Assembly: GCF_029952525.1 (NCBI RefSeq)
Contig: NZ_JASAOF010000019.1
Span: 56,880-120,879, forward strand
Reading direction: 5' to 3'
DNA: 64,000 bases
Origin: Saccharopolyspora ipomoeae
Lineage (GTDB): Bacteria > Actinomycetota > Actinomycetes > Mycobacteriales > Pseudonocardiaceae
Part shown: in pieces, positions 1 through 8,726 of the stretch
How the letters are laid out: every line of letters starts with the position of its first letter
Numbering within the stretch: position 1 is the first letter of the stretch
The notes under the pieces: generated by a model
What the model saw: the letters and a program-made list of their open reading frames with translations, nothing else
Told to the model about the DNA's origin: nothing
Database searches by the model: none
Made by a program: the position numbers and the translations under genes

Positions 1-1925
1 CCCGGCTGGGCCGAGACCACGTGCTCGGCGGGCACCAGCACGGTGGCGCGCACGCCTTCGACATCGGGACCGCCGTGCAGCTCGACGCTGATGCCGTGCC
101 GGGCGGCCAGGCGCCCGGCCACGAACAGGCCCATCCGGCGCGAGGTCGAGATGTCGTCCTCGGCGACGCGGGCGAGCCGCTCGTTGGCCTCGGCCAGGTC
201 TTCGTCGCCCATGCCGATGCCGTTGTCGAGGATGTCGAGCACGACGGTGCCGTCGCCGGACTGGTAGCTGGAGACCGTGACGACGGTGTCCGGCGCGGAG
301 AAGTTCGCGCCGTTGTCCATCAGCTCGGCGGTCAGCCGCACCAGGTCGCTGGCGGTGTTGCCGCGCAGCTTCACCGACGGGGTCGGCTGCACCGCGATCC
401 GCGGGTACTGCTCGATCTCCGAGACCGCCGAGCGCAGCACGTCGGCGAGGTCGGTGGGCTGGGTGAAGCGGCGGGCCAGGTCGCTGCCGGACAGAACCAT
501 GAGGTTCTCGTTGTTCCGGCGCATCCGGGTCGCGAGGTTGTCCAGCTGGAACAGCCGGGACAGCTGGTCGGGGTCTTCCTCGTCCTGCTCCAGCTCCTCG
601 AACAGGCGCAGCTGGCGCTCCAGCAGGGCCTGGCTGCGGCGGGAGACGCTGACGAACGCGTCGCTGTAGCCGCGGCGCAGGTCGGCCTGCTCGACGGCCA
701 GGCGCAGCGCCTGCCGGTTGACCTCGTCGAAGGCCCGCGCCACCTGGCCGACCTCCTCGGTGGTGGTCACCGGCAGCGGCGGCACCTCGGCTTCGGCGCC
801 CTTGCCCTCGCGGACCGCGGTGACGGCTTGGGGCAGGTCGTACTCGGCGGCGTCGAGCGCGCCGATCCGCAGTTCGCGCAGCGAGCCGAGCAGCTGGCGG
901 GTGATCATGATGATCACGCCGGCGGCGGCGATCAGCGAGGCCAGCAGCAGCACCGAGTCCCACCCCGCGCGGTCGCTGGCGTCGTCGGCGAGGCCCTGGG
1001 CGATCGAGCGGATCTCGACGGCGAGCTCGCCGCGGCCGCCTTCGATGGTGGCCGCCGAGCCGTCGCTGGAGCTGTTCCAGGCCTCGCGGCTGACGGAGAA
1101 GCCGCCGCTGGACACGTCGTCGGTGCTCTCGCTGATGATCGCGCCGAGCATCTGGTTGCGCTGCACGATCGCCGGGACCTGCAGCTGCTGCTGGAGGCGC
1201 TGCTGCCAGTGCTTGGCCACACCGGAACCGGCGTCGTTGATCTTGGACAGCAGCCGGGCGCGCGACCCGGACAGGTTGTCGAGCGTGGCGGCGTCCAGCG
1301 AGCCCTCGTCCAGCCCGGACAGCACCAGGGACTGCTGCAGCCGGACCTCTTCGGTCAGACCGAGCAGGTCGGTCATGGCGGTCGCGCTCGACGAGATCCG
1401 GGGGTCGGCGACGCTGGTGGTCAGCGCGCGGTCCAGCGCCAGCGCGGCGCGCACGGCCTGGCTGTAGGCGCCGATGGCCTGCACGGCGGTGACCCGGTGG
1501 GCCTGCACCCCGGCCCGGACCGCGCCGAGGGCGTCCAGCGCCCGGCGGGTCTCGTTGAACCGCTCACCGACGACGTCGGTGTAGACGTCGTTGTCGGTGA
1601 TGACGCCGCGCAGGTCCTCGGCGGCCTTGTCGGTGGCCTTGGCCTGGTCGGTGAAGGCGCCGATCCGGCCGTCGCCGACCAGCGAGTCCACGGCGTGGTT
1701 GCGCTCCTGCTGCAGACCGCTGAGCAGCGGCTCCACCTGCTTCTCGGCGTCGAGCACCTGGGCGACCCGGCCGTACTCGTCGGCCTGCTCCACCTGCCAC
1801 TGGATCTGCCCGACACCGAGAGTGATGGCGAACAGGACGGGCACCAGAACGACGGCGGCCAGCTTCGTGGGCAGCGACCAGTTGCGCCACTGCAGGAAGC
1901 CGGCGGGCCGCCGGTCCCCGCTCAC
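1..1925 (-). CDS. NIT-domain sensor histidine kinase, conservon (CvnA) type, C-terminus cut off
   Basis: Reading leftwards from a GTG at 1925 (start SGDRRPAGFLQWRNWSLPTK) the frame stays open to the window edge, so the C-terminus is missing. A membrane helix follows the first 20 residues. Next comes a long extracytoplasmic helical region of nitrate/nitrite-sensor type, rich in EQ.VEPLLSGLQQERNHAVDSL. A second membrane helix leads to a HAMP-like linker (near 700-800) and a GHKL ATPase domain with an N-box (ELMDNGANFSAPD), a G1 box (DNGIGMG) and MGLFVAGRLA. Known family members sense small ligands and pair with roadblock, DUF742 and Ras-like GTPase proteins encoded just downstream; those would lie left of this window. 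The upstream GGGGAG supports the GTG start. Confidence 0.85.
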   Translation of the reverse strand, partial: MSGDRRPAGFLQWRNWSLPTKLAAVVLVPVLFAITLGVGQIQWQVEQADEYGRVAQVLDAEKQVEPLLSGLQQERNHAVDSLVGDGRIGAFTDQAKATDKAAEDLRGVITDNDVYTDVVGERFNETRRALDALGAVRAGVQAHRVTAVQAIGAYSQAVRAALALDRALTTSVADPRISSSATAMTDLLGLTEEVRLQQSLVLSGLDEGSLDAATLDNLSGSRARLLSKINDAGSGVAKHWQQRLQQQLQVPAIVQRNQMLGAIISESTDDVSSGGFSVSREAWNSSSDGSAATIEGGRGELAVEIRSIAQGLADDASDRAGWDSVLLLASLIAAAGVIIMITRQLLGSLRELRIGALDAAEYDLPQAVTAVREGKGAEAEVPPLPVTTTEEVGQVARAFDEVNRQALRLAVEQADLRRGYSDAFVSVSRRSQALLERQLRLFEELEQDEEDPDQLSRLFQLDNLATRMRRNNENLMVLSGSDLARRFTQPTDLADVLRSAVSEIEQYPRIAVQPTPSVKLRGNTASDLVRLTAELMDNGANFSAPDTVVTVSSYQSGDGTVVLDILDNGIGMGDEDLAEANERLARVAEDDISTSRRMGLFVAGRLAARHGISVELHGGPDVEGVRATVLVPAEHVVSAQP

Positions 1926-2216
1926 GAGCGCACTCCCCGTGCGTCTCCGCGCTGGTCAAGCAGGCGTGTCGAACTAGGCGTAGGCGAACGGCGCATGCGT
2001 GCGGTCCCGCAATCGTCGTGCTGATGGTCAGGGGTGAAAGGCGGGCATGCGGGGAGGGCACGACGCCGGGGAACCAACTGAGGACTCCACGACTTCGAGA
2101 TCTTGTCGATACTCAGCGTCACCGATGGCTTCCCCGGCCGGCACATTCCGGACACTGGTATCGAACCGTGACCCTTCCCGTTCGCACGACTACCTCTCAG
2201 TGCCCAAGCACTATAT

Positions 2217-2250
2217 GCCCCCTGCGCAAGGAAAGCACCGGGGGCTTTTT
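2217..2250 (+). terminator. Possible intrinsic terminator
   Basis: GCCCCC (2217-2222) and GGGGGC (2240-2245) form a stem with a 17-nt loop, followed directly by TTTTT on the plus strand. No upstream plus-strand gene is evident, so what it would terminate is unclear. It may end an unannotated short transcript or attenuate the transcript entering the DUF485/actP operon. Confidence 0.4.
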
Positions 2251-2524
2251 CGCAATGTGCTACGCCAATCAGGCGAGATCACGCCGAGTGTCCGATCAGT
2301 TCGGGAGCGCTTCACGCAATTTCACCCGTTCGGACTAAAAGGAGGCCGGAACTCTTCTCCGGAAGACGATGTAACGCCTGGTCAGCGACTTTCGATCTTG
2401 AAGCCGTAGGGCGCTGACCTGGCCTTACCCGCCGGTAACCGAGAGTTGCCCACCCGTCGCGGCCTGTCGGCCCCGCTCCTGCTCAGACGGGTGAAATGGA
2501 AGTTGGCAGGTGGCCCTCCCCACA

Positions 2525-2556
2525 GTGTCGATAGAGGTAGAACAGTGGTAATAATT
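2525..2556 (+). promoter_or_regulatory. Candidate promoter of the DUF485-actP operon
   Basis: An AT-rich TAATAAT at 2549-2555 stands out in GC-rich DNA and could be a -10 element. A weak -35 (GTGTCG, 2525-2530) lies about 18 nt upstream. It is 60 nt before the DUF485 start, whose ribosome site is GGAAGG. Inference from position and composition only. Confidence 0.35.
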
Positions 2557-2615
2557 GCCCGCCTCGGCCAGCTCGGCGACCCCGGCAGGCACACCCTGAA
2601 GTCCAGGAAGGATGC

Positions 2616-3032
2616 ATGAGCAACGCAACGCAATCCGCGCTGCGCGGTTCCCCCCGCGAGCCCGGAAATCAACGCGCGGCGTTCGGCGGAATCGAGAAGA
2701 GCGCGGTTCGCACAACCGCCGACCGGCCCGATTTCACCGCTATCCAGCAGAGCGCCGAATTCCGCAGCCTCCGCCGTCGACTTAAATGGTTCGTTTTCCC
2801 CGCGACGGCGTTTTTCCTGATCTGGTACATGAGCTACGTGGTCGCCGCGGCGTACTTCCCCGAGGAGCTGGCGCGCACCGTCTACGGCGAGGTCAACGTC
2901 GGACTGCTGCTCGGCATCGGGCAGTTCGTCACCACCGTCGGGCTGACCACCCTCTACGTCCGGTTCGCCCGCCGCCACATCGATCCGCGCGTCGACGAGA
3001 TCCGCGAGCAGGCCGGAGAGTTCGACCGATGA
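2616..3032 (+). CDS. DUF485 small inner-membrane protein, partner of acetate symporter
   Basis: 138 residues. An unstructured N-terminus of about 40 residues precedes two membrane helices (about 57-80 and 94-116) and a charged cytoplasmic tail. The motif EFRSLRRRLKWFVFPATAFF followed by a short loop and second helix is typical of DUF485 (YjcH type). These proteins are almost always encoded just before ActP-type solute:sodium symporters, as here: the stop overlaps the next ATG (ATGA, 3029-3032), so translation is probably coupled. The molecular role of DUF485 is not established; an accessory role in monocarboxylate uptake is inferred from linkage. Start ATG has GGAAGG upstream. Confidence 0.9.
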   Translation: MSNATQSALRGSPREPGNQRAAFGGIEKSAVRTTADRPDFTAIQQSAEFRSLRRRLKWFVFPATAFFLIWYMSYVVAAAYFPEELARTVYGEVNVGLLLGIGQFVTTVGLTTLYVRFARRHIDPRVDEIREQAGEFDR

Positions 3033-4627
3033 ACCTTGCCCAGAACACCGTCATCCCCGACGACAGCGTGATCATCAACACCAGCGTCTTCGCGGCGTTC
3101 GTGCTCATCACGCTGTTCATCGTCTACCGCGTCAGCAGCCGGGGCACCGCGGGCGACTACTTCGTCGCGGGCAGCGCCTTCAGCGGTGTGCAGAACGGCG
3201 TGGCGCTGTCCGGCGACTACCTGTCCGCCGCGTCCTTCCTCGGCATCGCAGGGGCCATCGCCATCTACGGCTACGACGGCTTCCTCTACAGCATCGGCTT
3301 CCTGGTCGCCTGGCTGGTCAACCTGCTGCTGCTCGCCGAGCGCACCCGCAACACCGGCCGCTTCACGATGGGCGACGTGCTCAGCTTCCGGATGAAGCAG
3401 CGCCCGGTCCGCGCCGCGGCCGCGACCTCCACGCTGGCCATCACCATCATGTACATGATCGCCCAGATCGCCGGTGCCGGCGGCCTGGTCGCGCTGCTGC
3501 TCAACGTGCACGGCCACTTCGGCCAGATGCTGGTGATGGCGGGCGTCGGCGCGGTCATGATGGTCTACGTGCTGGTGGGCGGCATGAAAGGCACCACGTG
3601 GGTGCAGATCATCAAGGCCACCATGCTCGTGCTGTGCGCCGTGCTGATCACGATCTTCCTGCTCGGCAAGTTCAGCTACAGCATGACCGAGCTGCTGCGC
3701 GCCGCCGCGGACAACAACCCGAACGGCCGTGCGATCTTCGCGCCCGGTGCCCAGTACGGCAAGTCCGACATGACCAAGCTGGACTTCATCTCGCTGTCGC
3801 TGGCTCTGGTGCTGGGCGTCGGCGGCCTGCCGCACGTGCTGATGCGCTTCTACACCGTGCCCAACGCGCGCGAGGCGCGGCGTTCGGTGGTGTGGGCGAC
3901 CTGGACGATGGCGATCTTCTACATGTGCACGCTGATCATCGGCTACGGCGCGAGCGCCCTGGTCGGCACCGACGCGATCCTGGCCGCGCCGGGCGCGGAG
4001 AACTCCGCCGCGCCGCTGCTGGCCTACGAGATCGGCGGCACCGTGCTGCTGGGCATCATCTCGGCAGTCGCCTTCGCGACGATCCTGGCGGTGGTCGCGG
4101 GCCTGACGCTGACCGCGTCGGCCTCGTTCGCGCACGACGTCTACGCGAGCGTGGTGCGCGGCGGTGAGGTCGACTCCGATCGCGTGGTGTGGGTGGCGCG
4201 CGTGACGGCGCTGGTCATCGGTGCCGCGTCGATCCTCGGCGGCATCCTGGTGATCGGGCAGAACGTGGCGTTCCTGGTCGGACTGGCGTTCGCCTTCGCC
4301 GCCTCGGCGAACCTGTCGACGCTGCTGTACACGCTGTTCTGGAAGCGGTTCAACACCACCGGCACGCTGTGGGGCATCTACAGCGGTCTGATCTCCTGCC
4401 TGCTGCTGGTGATCTTCTCGCCGGTCGTGTCGGGCGCGGAGGACTCGATCATCCCGAGCGTGGACTTCGCGTTCTTCCCGCTGAAGAACCCGGGCATCGT
4501 CTCGATCCCGATCTCGTTCCTGTTCGCCGCCATCGGCACGTTCGTCGGCAAGCCGGAGCAGGACGCCGAACGCCAGGCCGAGATGGAGGTCCGCTCCCTC
4601 ACCGGAATCGGCTCGCGCACCGGCTGA
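3029..4627 (+). CDS. actP: Cation/acetate symporter, solute:sodium symporter family
   Basis: 532 residues. The ATG at 3029 overlaps the DUF485 stop; an in-frame upstream extension to 2786 was rejected because it lies inside DUF485. About 13 membrane helices are visible. Hallmarks include SGDYLSAASFLGIAG near residues 65-80 and GVGGLPHVLMRFYTVPN near residues 262-278, both typical of ActP-like sodium symporters that take up acetate and other short monocarboxylates. The C-terminus is a short charged tail. It forms a two-gene operon with DUF485 and is followed by a strong hairpin. Specificity for acetate rather than pyruvate or propionate is inferred from the family. Confidence 0.92.
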   Translation: MNLAQNTVIPDDSVIINTSVFAAFVLITLFIVYRVSSRGTAGDYFVAGSAFSGVQNGVALSGDYLSAASFLGIAGAIAIYGYDGFLYSIGFLVAWLVNLLLLAERTRNTGRFTMGDVLSFRMKQRPVRAAAATSTLAITIMYMIAQIAGAGGLVALLLNVHGHFGQMLVMAGVGAVMMVYVLVGGMKGTTWVQIIKATMLVLCAVLITIFLLGKFSYSMTELLRAAADNNPNGRAIFAPGAQYGKSDMTKLDFISLSLALVLGVGGLPHVLMRFYTVPNAREARRSVVWATWTMAIFYMCTLIIGYGASALVGTDAILAAPGAENSAAPLLAYEIGGTVLLGIISAVAFATILAVVAGLTLTASASFAHDVYASVVRGGEVDSDRVVWVARVTALVIGAASILGGILVIGQNVAFLVGLAFAFAASANLSTLLYTLFWKRFNTTGTLWGIYSGLISCLLLVIFSPVVSGAEDSIIPSVDFAFFPLKNPGIVSIPISFLFAAIGTFVGKPEQDAERQAEMEVRSLTGIGSRTG

Positions 4628-4644
4628 CCTGCGCGGATGCACCT

Positions 4645-4686
4645 CGGAGGGCGCCAGGGGACCACGTGTTCCCCTGGCGCCCTCCG
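4645..4686 (+). terminator. Strong hairpin terminator after actP
   Basis: Perfect 16-bp inverted repeat, 4645-4660 (CGGAGGGCGCCAGGGG) with 4671-4686, around a 10-nt loop, 18 nt after the actP stop. There is no T-run, which is common for actinobacterial terminators. Confidence 0.75.
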
Positions 4687-4920
4687 CCGTTGCGCAACGC
4701 ATCGGCCCCGGCCGAGGGCTCACTCACCAGAGGGGTTGGCGAACGCCTCCCGAACGCTGCGCGTCACCGGCTTTCGTGACTGTTCCGCACGAATTCGCCT
4801 TACCCGATCGGATACTGCTGTCCTCCGGTTCCGATCCATAAACTGGGAATCGGCCCGACCAGCAACACTCCTCGCCGAAAATCCGGTCGAGAAAACGAAC
4901 TGGGCGGGCCGTGGGGGTTC

Positions 4921-5289
4921 GTGATGATGCGCAAGCTTCGGAACTACCTGTTAGGCGTGGCGGTGGCCGCGATGGTGCCCATAACCGGGCTCGGAACCCA
5001 CGTCGCGACCATCGCCCTCGAAATCAGGGACGCCCTGGTCCAGGCCGCGCACGCGGCCCCTGAGCAGGACAGGACCGACTTCCTCGCCTTCGGGACCCGG
5101 ATCCGCTCCGAACCCGGCACCGCATCGTCGGTGCGCGGCATCGGAAATCCGGGCGACACCGCGACGATTCACCGCCGCGTGGTCGGCGAGAACATCGTGT
5201 GCGATGACGGTCGAACGTTGTCCGAATGGGTCAACGTCACCAACGAACGCAGCCACGTCTCAGGATTCGTGAGCAGCTGCTTCATCTAG
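4921..5289 (+). CDS. Small exported protein with SH3-like C-terminal region
   Basis: 122 residues from GTG at 4921 (ATGs at 4924 and 4927 are alternatives). A basic start (MRKLRNYL) and a hydrophobic run at about 8-30 look like a signal peptide or anchor. Residues about 52-122 carry the pattern of small bacterial SH3-like domains: a GDTATIHRRVVGE strand pair, VCDDGRT, W-V-V-N and a final glycine strand GFVSSCFI. Cysteines 94 and 120 could form a disulfide outside the cell. The family commonly lies in secreted or wall-associated proteins. Function here is unknown; it stands alone between an actP terminator and a convergent dehydrogenase. Confidence 0.65.
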   Translation: MMMRKLRNYLLGVAVAAMVPITGLGTHVATIALEIRDALVQAAHAAPEQDRTDFLAFGTRIRSEPGTASSVRGIGNPGDTATIHRRVVGENIVCDDGRTLSEWVNVTNERSHVSGFVSSCFI

Positions 5290-5355
5290 GAATTGTTGTT
5301 TCGAGTGCGGGACTCGGCTCGCACCGCTGAGCAAAGCGGTCCCACACCGCGTTCG

Positions 5356-7008
5356 TCAGCTCACCGCGGCGGCTGCGGCTCTTCCGGCTTGCCTTCCGGA
5401 GAAGAGGCAGCCGCCGAGGAAGGTGCCTTCCAGTGCTCGGTAGCCGTGCACGCCGCCGCCTCCGAAACCGGCGACCTCGCCTGCCGCGTAGAGCCCTTCG
5501 ACCGGCCGCACGCCGTCGGTGAGCACCCGCCCGTCCAGGTCGGTCTCCAGGCCGCCGAGGGTCTTGCGGGTCAGCAGGTTGAGCTTCACCGCGATCAGCG
5601 GCCCGGCCGCCGGGTCCAGCAGGCGGTGCGGTTCGGCGACCCGGATCAGCTTGTCCACCGCGTAGCGGCGGGCTTCCCGGATCGCGTTGACCTGCAGGTC
5701 CTTTCCGAGCCCGGAGGCCACCTGGCGGTCGCGCTCGACGATGGTGCGCTCCAGCTGCGCGGCGTCGATGTGGCCGTCGCCGAGCCGGTTCATGGCCTCG
5801 GCGAGCTCGGCCACGCCGTTGCGGACGATGAAGTCCTCGCCGCGGCGGACGAACTCCATCACCGGTCCGGGTGTCGCCCCGCCGCCGCGTTGCAGCAGCT
5901 GGCGGACGCTGCGGCCGGTCAGGTCGGGGTTCTGCTCGGAGCCCGACAGCGCGAACTCACGGCTGATGATCTTGCGGTTGAGCACGAACCAGGTGTGCTC
6001 GTGGCCGGTGCGCACGATGTGCTCCAGCGTGCCCAGGGTGTCGAAACCGGGGAACAGCGGTGCGGGCAGCCGGTTGCCGTTGGCGTCCAGCCACAGCGAC
6101 GACGGTCCGGGCAGGATGCGGATGCCGTGCTTGGACCACACCGGGGCGTAGTTGCGGATTCCCTCGGTGTAGTGCCACATCCGGTCCGGGTTGATGACCC
6201 GGCCACCGGTCTTGGCGACCACTTCGAGCATCCGCCCGTCGACGTGGTCGGGCACCCCGGCGATCATGTTCTTCGGCGGCTTTCCCAGGCGCTTCGGCCA
6301 GTTCTTGCGCACCAGCGGGAGGTTTCCGCCGATGCCGCCGGAGGTGACCACGACCGCCTGCGAGGCGAGTTCGAAGTCGCCCTTGGCCTTGCGCGGTGTC
6401 GGCCGGCCGCGTTCGGCGTCGCTGGGGATGAGCACCTTGCCGCGCACGCCGGTGACGGCTCCGTCGGTGGTCACGAGTTCGGTGACGCGGTGCCGGAATC
6501 GCAGCTCGACGAGACCCGCGGCCTCGGCGGCGCGGACCCGGCGCAGGAACGGTTCGAGCACACCGGGCCCGGTGCCCCAGGTGATGTGGAAGCGCGGCAC
6601 CGAGTTGCCGTGGCCGCAGGCGAGATAACCACCGCGCTCGGCCCACTGCACGAGCGGGAAGAACTTCACGCCCTGCGCGGTCATCCAGGCCCGCTTCTCA
6701 CCGGAGGCGAAGTCGACGTAGGCCTCGGCCCACTTGCGCGGCCAGTGGTCCTCGTCGCGGTCGAAGGCGGCGGTGCCCATCCAGTCCTGCAGCGCCAGCT
6801 CGTGCGAGTCGCGCACCCCGAGCCTGCGCTGCTCCGGCGAGTCGACCAGGAACAACCCGCCGAAGGACCAGTGCGCCTGGCCGCCGAGCGAGGCCTCGGG
6901 CTCCTGGTCGACGAGCACCACCCGGCGACCGGCATCGGCCAGTTCCGCGGTGGCGACCAGGCCCGCCAGGCCCGCTCCCACCACGATCACATCAGCGTCC
7001 AGCGCCAT
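5356..7008 (-). CDS. FAD-binding dehydrogenase, 3-ketosteroid dehydrogenase-like
   Basis: 550 residues. The N-terminus has the dinucleotide fold DADVIVVGAGLAGLVAT (GxGxxG at about 9-14) with the ribose-binding acidic end VVLVDQE. The C-terminus has the flavin-closing GLYAAGEVAGFGGGGVHG motif. Length and layout match the flavoprotein dehydrogenase group annotated in mycobacteria as FAD-binding dehydrogenase (Rv0785-like), related to fumarate reductase and ketosteroid delta-1-dehydrogenases. It probably removes hydrogens from a hydrophobic or steroid-like substrate, but substrate residues cannot be assigned. It is monocistronic; no neighbouring steroid genes are present, so a steroid role is unsupported. 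Confidence 0.85.
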   Translation of the reverse strand: MALDADVIVVGAGLAGLVATAELADAGRRVVLVDQEPEASLGGQAHWSFGGLFLVDSPEQRRLGVRDSHELALQDWMGTAAFDRDEDHWPRKWAEAYVDFASGEKRAWMTAQGVKFFPLVQWAERGGYLACGHGNSVPRFHITWGTGPGVLEPFLRRVRAAEAAGLVELRFRHRVTELVTTDGAVTGVRGKVLIPSDAERGRPTPRKAKGDFELASQAVVVTSGGIGGNLPLVRKNWPKRLGKPPKNMIAGVPDHVDGRMLEVVAKTGGRVINPDRMWHYTEGIRNYAPVWSKHGIRILPGPSSLWLDANGNRLPAPLFPGFDTLGTLEHIVRTGHEHTWFVLNRKIISREFALSGSEQNPDLTGRSVRQLLQRGGGATPGPVMEFVRRGEDFIVRNGVAELAEAMNRLGDGHIDAAQLERTIVERDRQVASGLGKDLQVNAIREARRYAVDKLIRVAEPHRLLDPAAGPLIAVKLNLLTRKTLGGLETDLDGRVLTDGVRPVEGLYAAGEVAGFGGGGVHGYRALEGTFLGGCLFSGRQAGRAAAAAVS

Positions 7009-7254
7009 CGCCGACCTCCGTTATTACCGACGGGTAGTGAGGGACTTTATACCTCAATCGTGGTGTATCCGGCAGGGATGGCGAGTCGATCGATCGCCGA
7101 ATCAGAATGCGCTTCCACGCCTGCGAATCCACCCGTAGGTGGTGTATCCACCGAATTCGCTGGAAACGGGTGGACGGCCCCGCCAATCTTTCCTCAGCGC
7201 GGCGGACGACGTCGCGATCGGATCGAAACCCCCGCATCGAGAGGAATTTCCGCC

Positions 7255-7647
7255 ATGCCCAGCCACGCCCTCGCCCACCGGTTCCGACCGTCCTTCGCGC
7301 TCGCCCTGGCGCTCGCGGTGGCGCTGTCACTGGCCGCGCTGCTCACCGGCCCGACGGCCGACGCGACCGAGAGCCGGTGCGCCGCAGGCTCTTTCTGCGT
7401 CTGGCCGGAACCCGGGTTCGGCGGCGAGACGCGCGAGCTCACCTTGCGCGCCACCGGCATCGAGCAGTGCGTCGCGCTCGAAACCGGTTGGGAAGCCAAG
7501 TCCTTCGCCAACAGCACCGGCCATCCGGTGACCGTGTACCAGGACCCGCACTGCGACGAGGAGGCCGATTTCGACACGCACCCAACGGGTTCGCAGACCC
7601 CGCAGGCCGAGTACGTCGCGCGGGCCATCAAGGTCTGGACTCACTGA
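7255..7647 (+). CDS. Secreted peptidase inhibitor family I36 protein
   Basis: 130 residues. A Sec signal peptide spans about 1-37 (ALALALAVALSLAALL core, cleavage near ADA-TE). The mature part has four cysteines (42, 48, 72, 100) and the pattern CAAGSFCVWPEPGFGGET, typical of the Streptomyces metalloproteinase-inhibitor/I36 fold (gamma-crystallin-like). Known members inhibit extracellular proteases; here that is inferred from the family. The ATG at 7255 was chosen because the longer frame to 5293 would overlap the dehydrogenase and lacks a signal peptide. The stop overlaps the convergent glycosyltransferase by 7 bp. Confidence 0.8.
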   Translation: MPSHALAHRFRPSFALALALAVALSLAALLTGPTADATESRCAAGSFCVWPEPGFGGETRELTLRATGIEQCVALETGWEAKSFANSTGHPVTVYQDPHCDEEADFDTHPTGSQTPQAEYVARAIKVWTH

Positions 7648-8726
7648 CGCGACGTCGCGGCCAGCCCTCGCACCAGTTCCAGGAGTCGTTCGGCGGAGTT
7701 GTGCCAGGTGAACTTCGCCGCCTGGGTCAGGGCCGCCGCGACGAGGTCGGCGCGCACCGCGTCGTCCTCCAACGATCGCACGGCATCGGCGAAGTCCTTC
7801 GGCCTCCCCGAGCCGAAGAACCGCGCGTGCCCGCCGGTGACCTCGTGGAAGATCTCCAGATCGCTGCAGACCACCGGTGTCCCCGCGTTCATCGCCTCGA
7901 TGACCGGCAACCCGAAACCCTCGTCCCGCGACGCCGTCACCAGCGCGCTCGCCCGAGCCAGCAGCCGCTGGTAGTCGTCCTCCCCGATCCCCCGCCAGAA
8001 CACCACGTCCGCCCCCGGCGGCACCTGCTCGACCAGCTCGGCCTCGCGCTGCGGCGCGATCCGGCTGACCAGGTGCAGTCGGTATCCCGGGAGGAAAGCC
8101 ATGCCCGCCAGCAGCGTTTCGACGTCCTTGTACGGCATGAACGAACCCATGTACACGAGCTCGCGCGGCCCGCCGGCCGGAGCGTCCGGTACGTCCTGCT
8201 CGGGCTGTTGCTGGGGCGCGTTGGGCACCACCGCGACCGGCCTGCGGGTCAGGCGGTGGCGCTGGATGAGCCGCCGCGTGGTCTCGCTGACGGTCACCAC
8301 GGCGTCGGCCCGGTTGAGCATGACGCGCTGCGGCCAGAAGGCCTTGTGGTACAGCCGCCAGGCGACCTTCACCGGCTTCGGCAGGAACCCCGGCGGTTCC
8401 GGGTGCCGGTAGTAGATGAGGTCGTGCAGCGTGAGCACCAGCCGGTAGTCGCGCCGGAAGCCACCGATGATCTGCAGCGGGCTGAACACCACGTCGGCCC
8501 CGAGCCGGTTCAGGGTGCGCGAGACCCACAGCTCGCGCGGCGAGAACGGGCTGTTGATCAGCACGTGGGGAACGCCGTCGGGCAGCAGCTCCAGCTGCCG
8601 CTCGTCGTGGATCAGCATCGTCACGGGATGCAGCCGGTGCAGGGCCTCGACGAGGCTCGCGCCGTAGCGGCTGATGCCGTCGTGCTGATCGGTGCGCGTC
8701 CAGCGCGCGTCGACCACGAGGTTCAT
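7641..8726 (-). CDS. Glycosyltransferase family 4 (GT-B fold)
   Basis: 361 residues, last gene of a leftward four-gene operon. The N-terminal half has a Rossmann layout (DARWTRTDQHDGISRYGASL, LVLTLHDLIYY). The C-terminal half holds the sugar-nucleotide site: ELVYMGSFMPYKDVETLL and the E-x7-E motif in DEGFGLPVIEAMNAGTPVV near residues 266-285. This is a retaining GT4 enzyme such as mannosyl- or glucosyltransferases acting on lipids or polysaccharides. No membrane segment is seen. The start overlaps the hydrolase stop (ATGA at 8723-8726), indicating coupling. Donor and acceptor cannot be read from sequence. Confidence 0.88.
   Translation of the reverse strand: MNLVVDARWTRTDQHDGISRYGASLVEALHRLHPVTMLIHDERQLELLPDGVPHVLINSPFSPRELWVSRTLNRLGADVVFSPLQIIGGFRRDYRLVLTLHDLIYYRHPEPPGFLPKPVKVAWRLYHKAFWPQRVMLNRADAVVTVSETTRRLIQRHRLTRRPVAVVPNAPQQQPEQDVPDAPAGGPRELVYMGSFMPYKDVETLLAGMAFLPGYRLHLVSRIAPQREAELVEQVPPGADVVFWRGIGEDDYQRLLARASALVTASRDEGFGLPVIEAMNAGTPVVCSDLEIFHEVTGGHARFFGSGRPKDFADAVRSLEDDAVRADLVAAALTQAAKFTWHNSAERLLELVRGLAATSRQ

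Larger units (their letters stand above)
1926..2615. other. Non-coding stretch between sensor kinase and DUF485 gene
   Basis: About 690 bases without a convincing gene. It separates two divergent units and carries a hairpin followed by five T (2217-2250) and a candidate promoter with an AT-rich -10 near 2549. The short open frames here have neither codon bias nor family resemblance. A part resembling a tRNA T-arm on the minus strand does not fold into a tRNA. Confidence 0.6.

Noticed and set aside
1922..2155. 77-codon minus-strand open frame over the kinase start
   Set aside because: Out of frame with the kinase, no coding bias and no recognisable product.
2130..2220. tRNA-like T-arm on the minus strand (GGTTCGATACC)
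   Set aside because: The flanking bases do not form a T-stem, acceptor stem or anticodon arm.
2786..3028. Upstream extension of actP
   Set aside because: It overlaps the DUF485 gene in another frame and adds arginine-rich nonsense; the ATG at 3029 gives a normal symporter.
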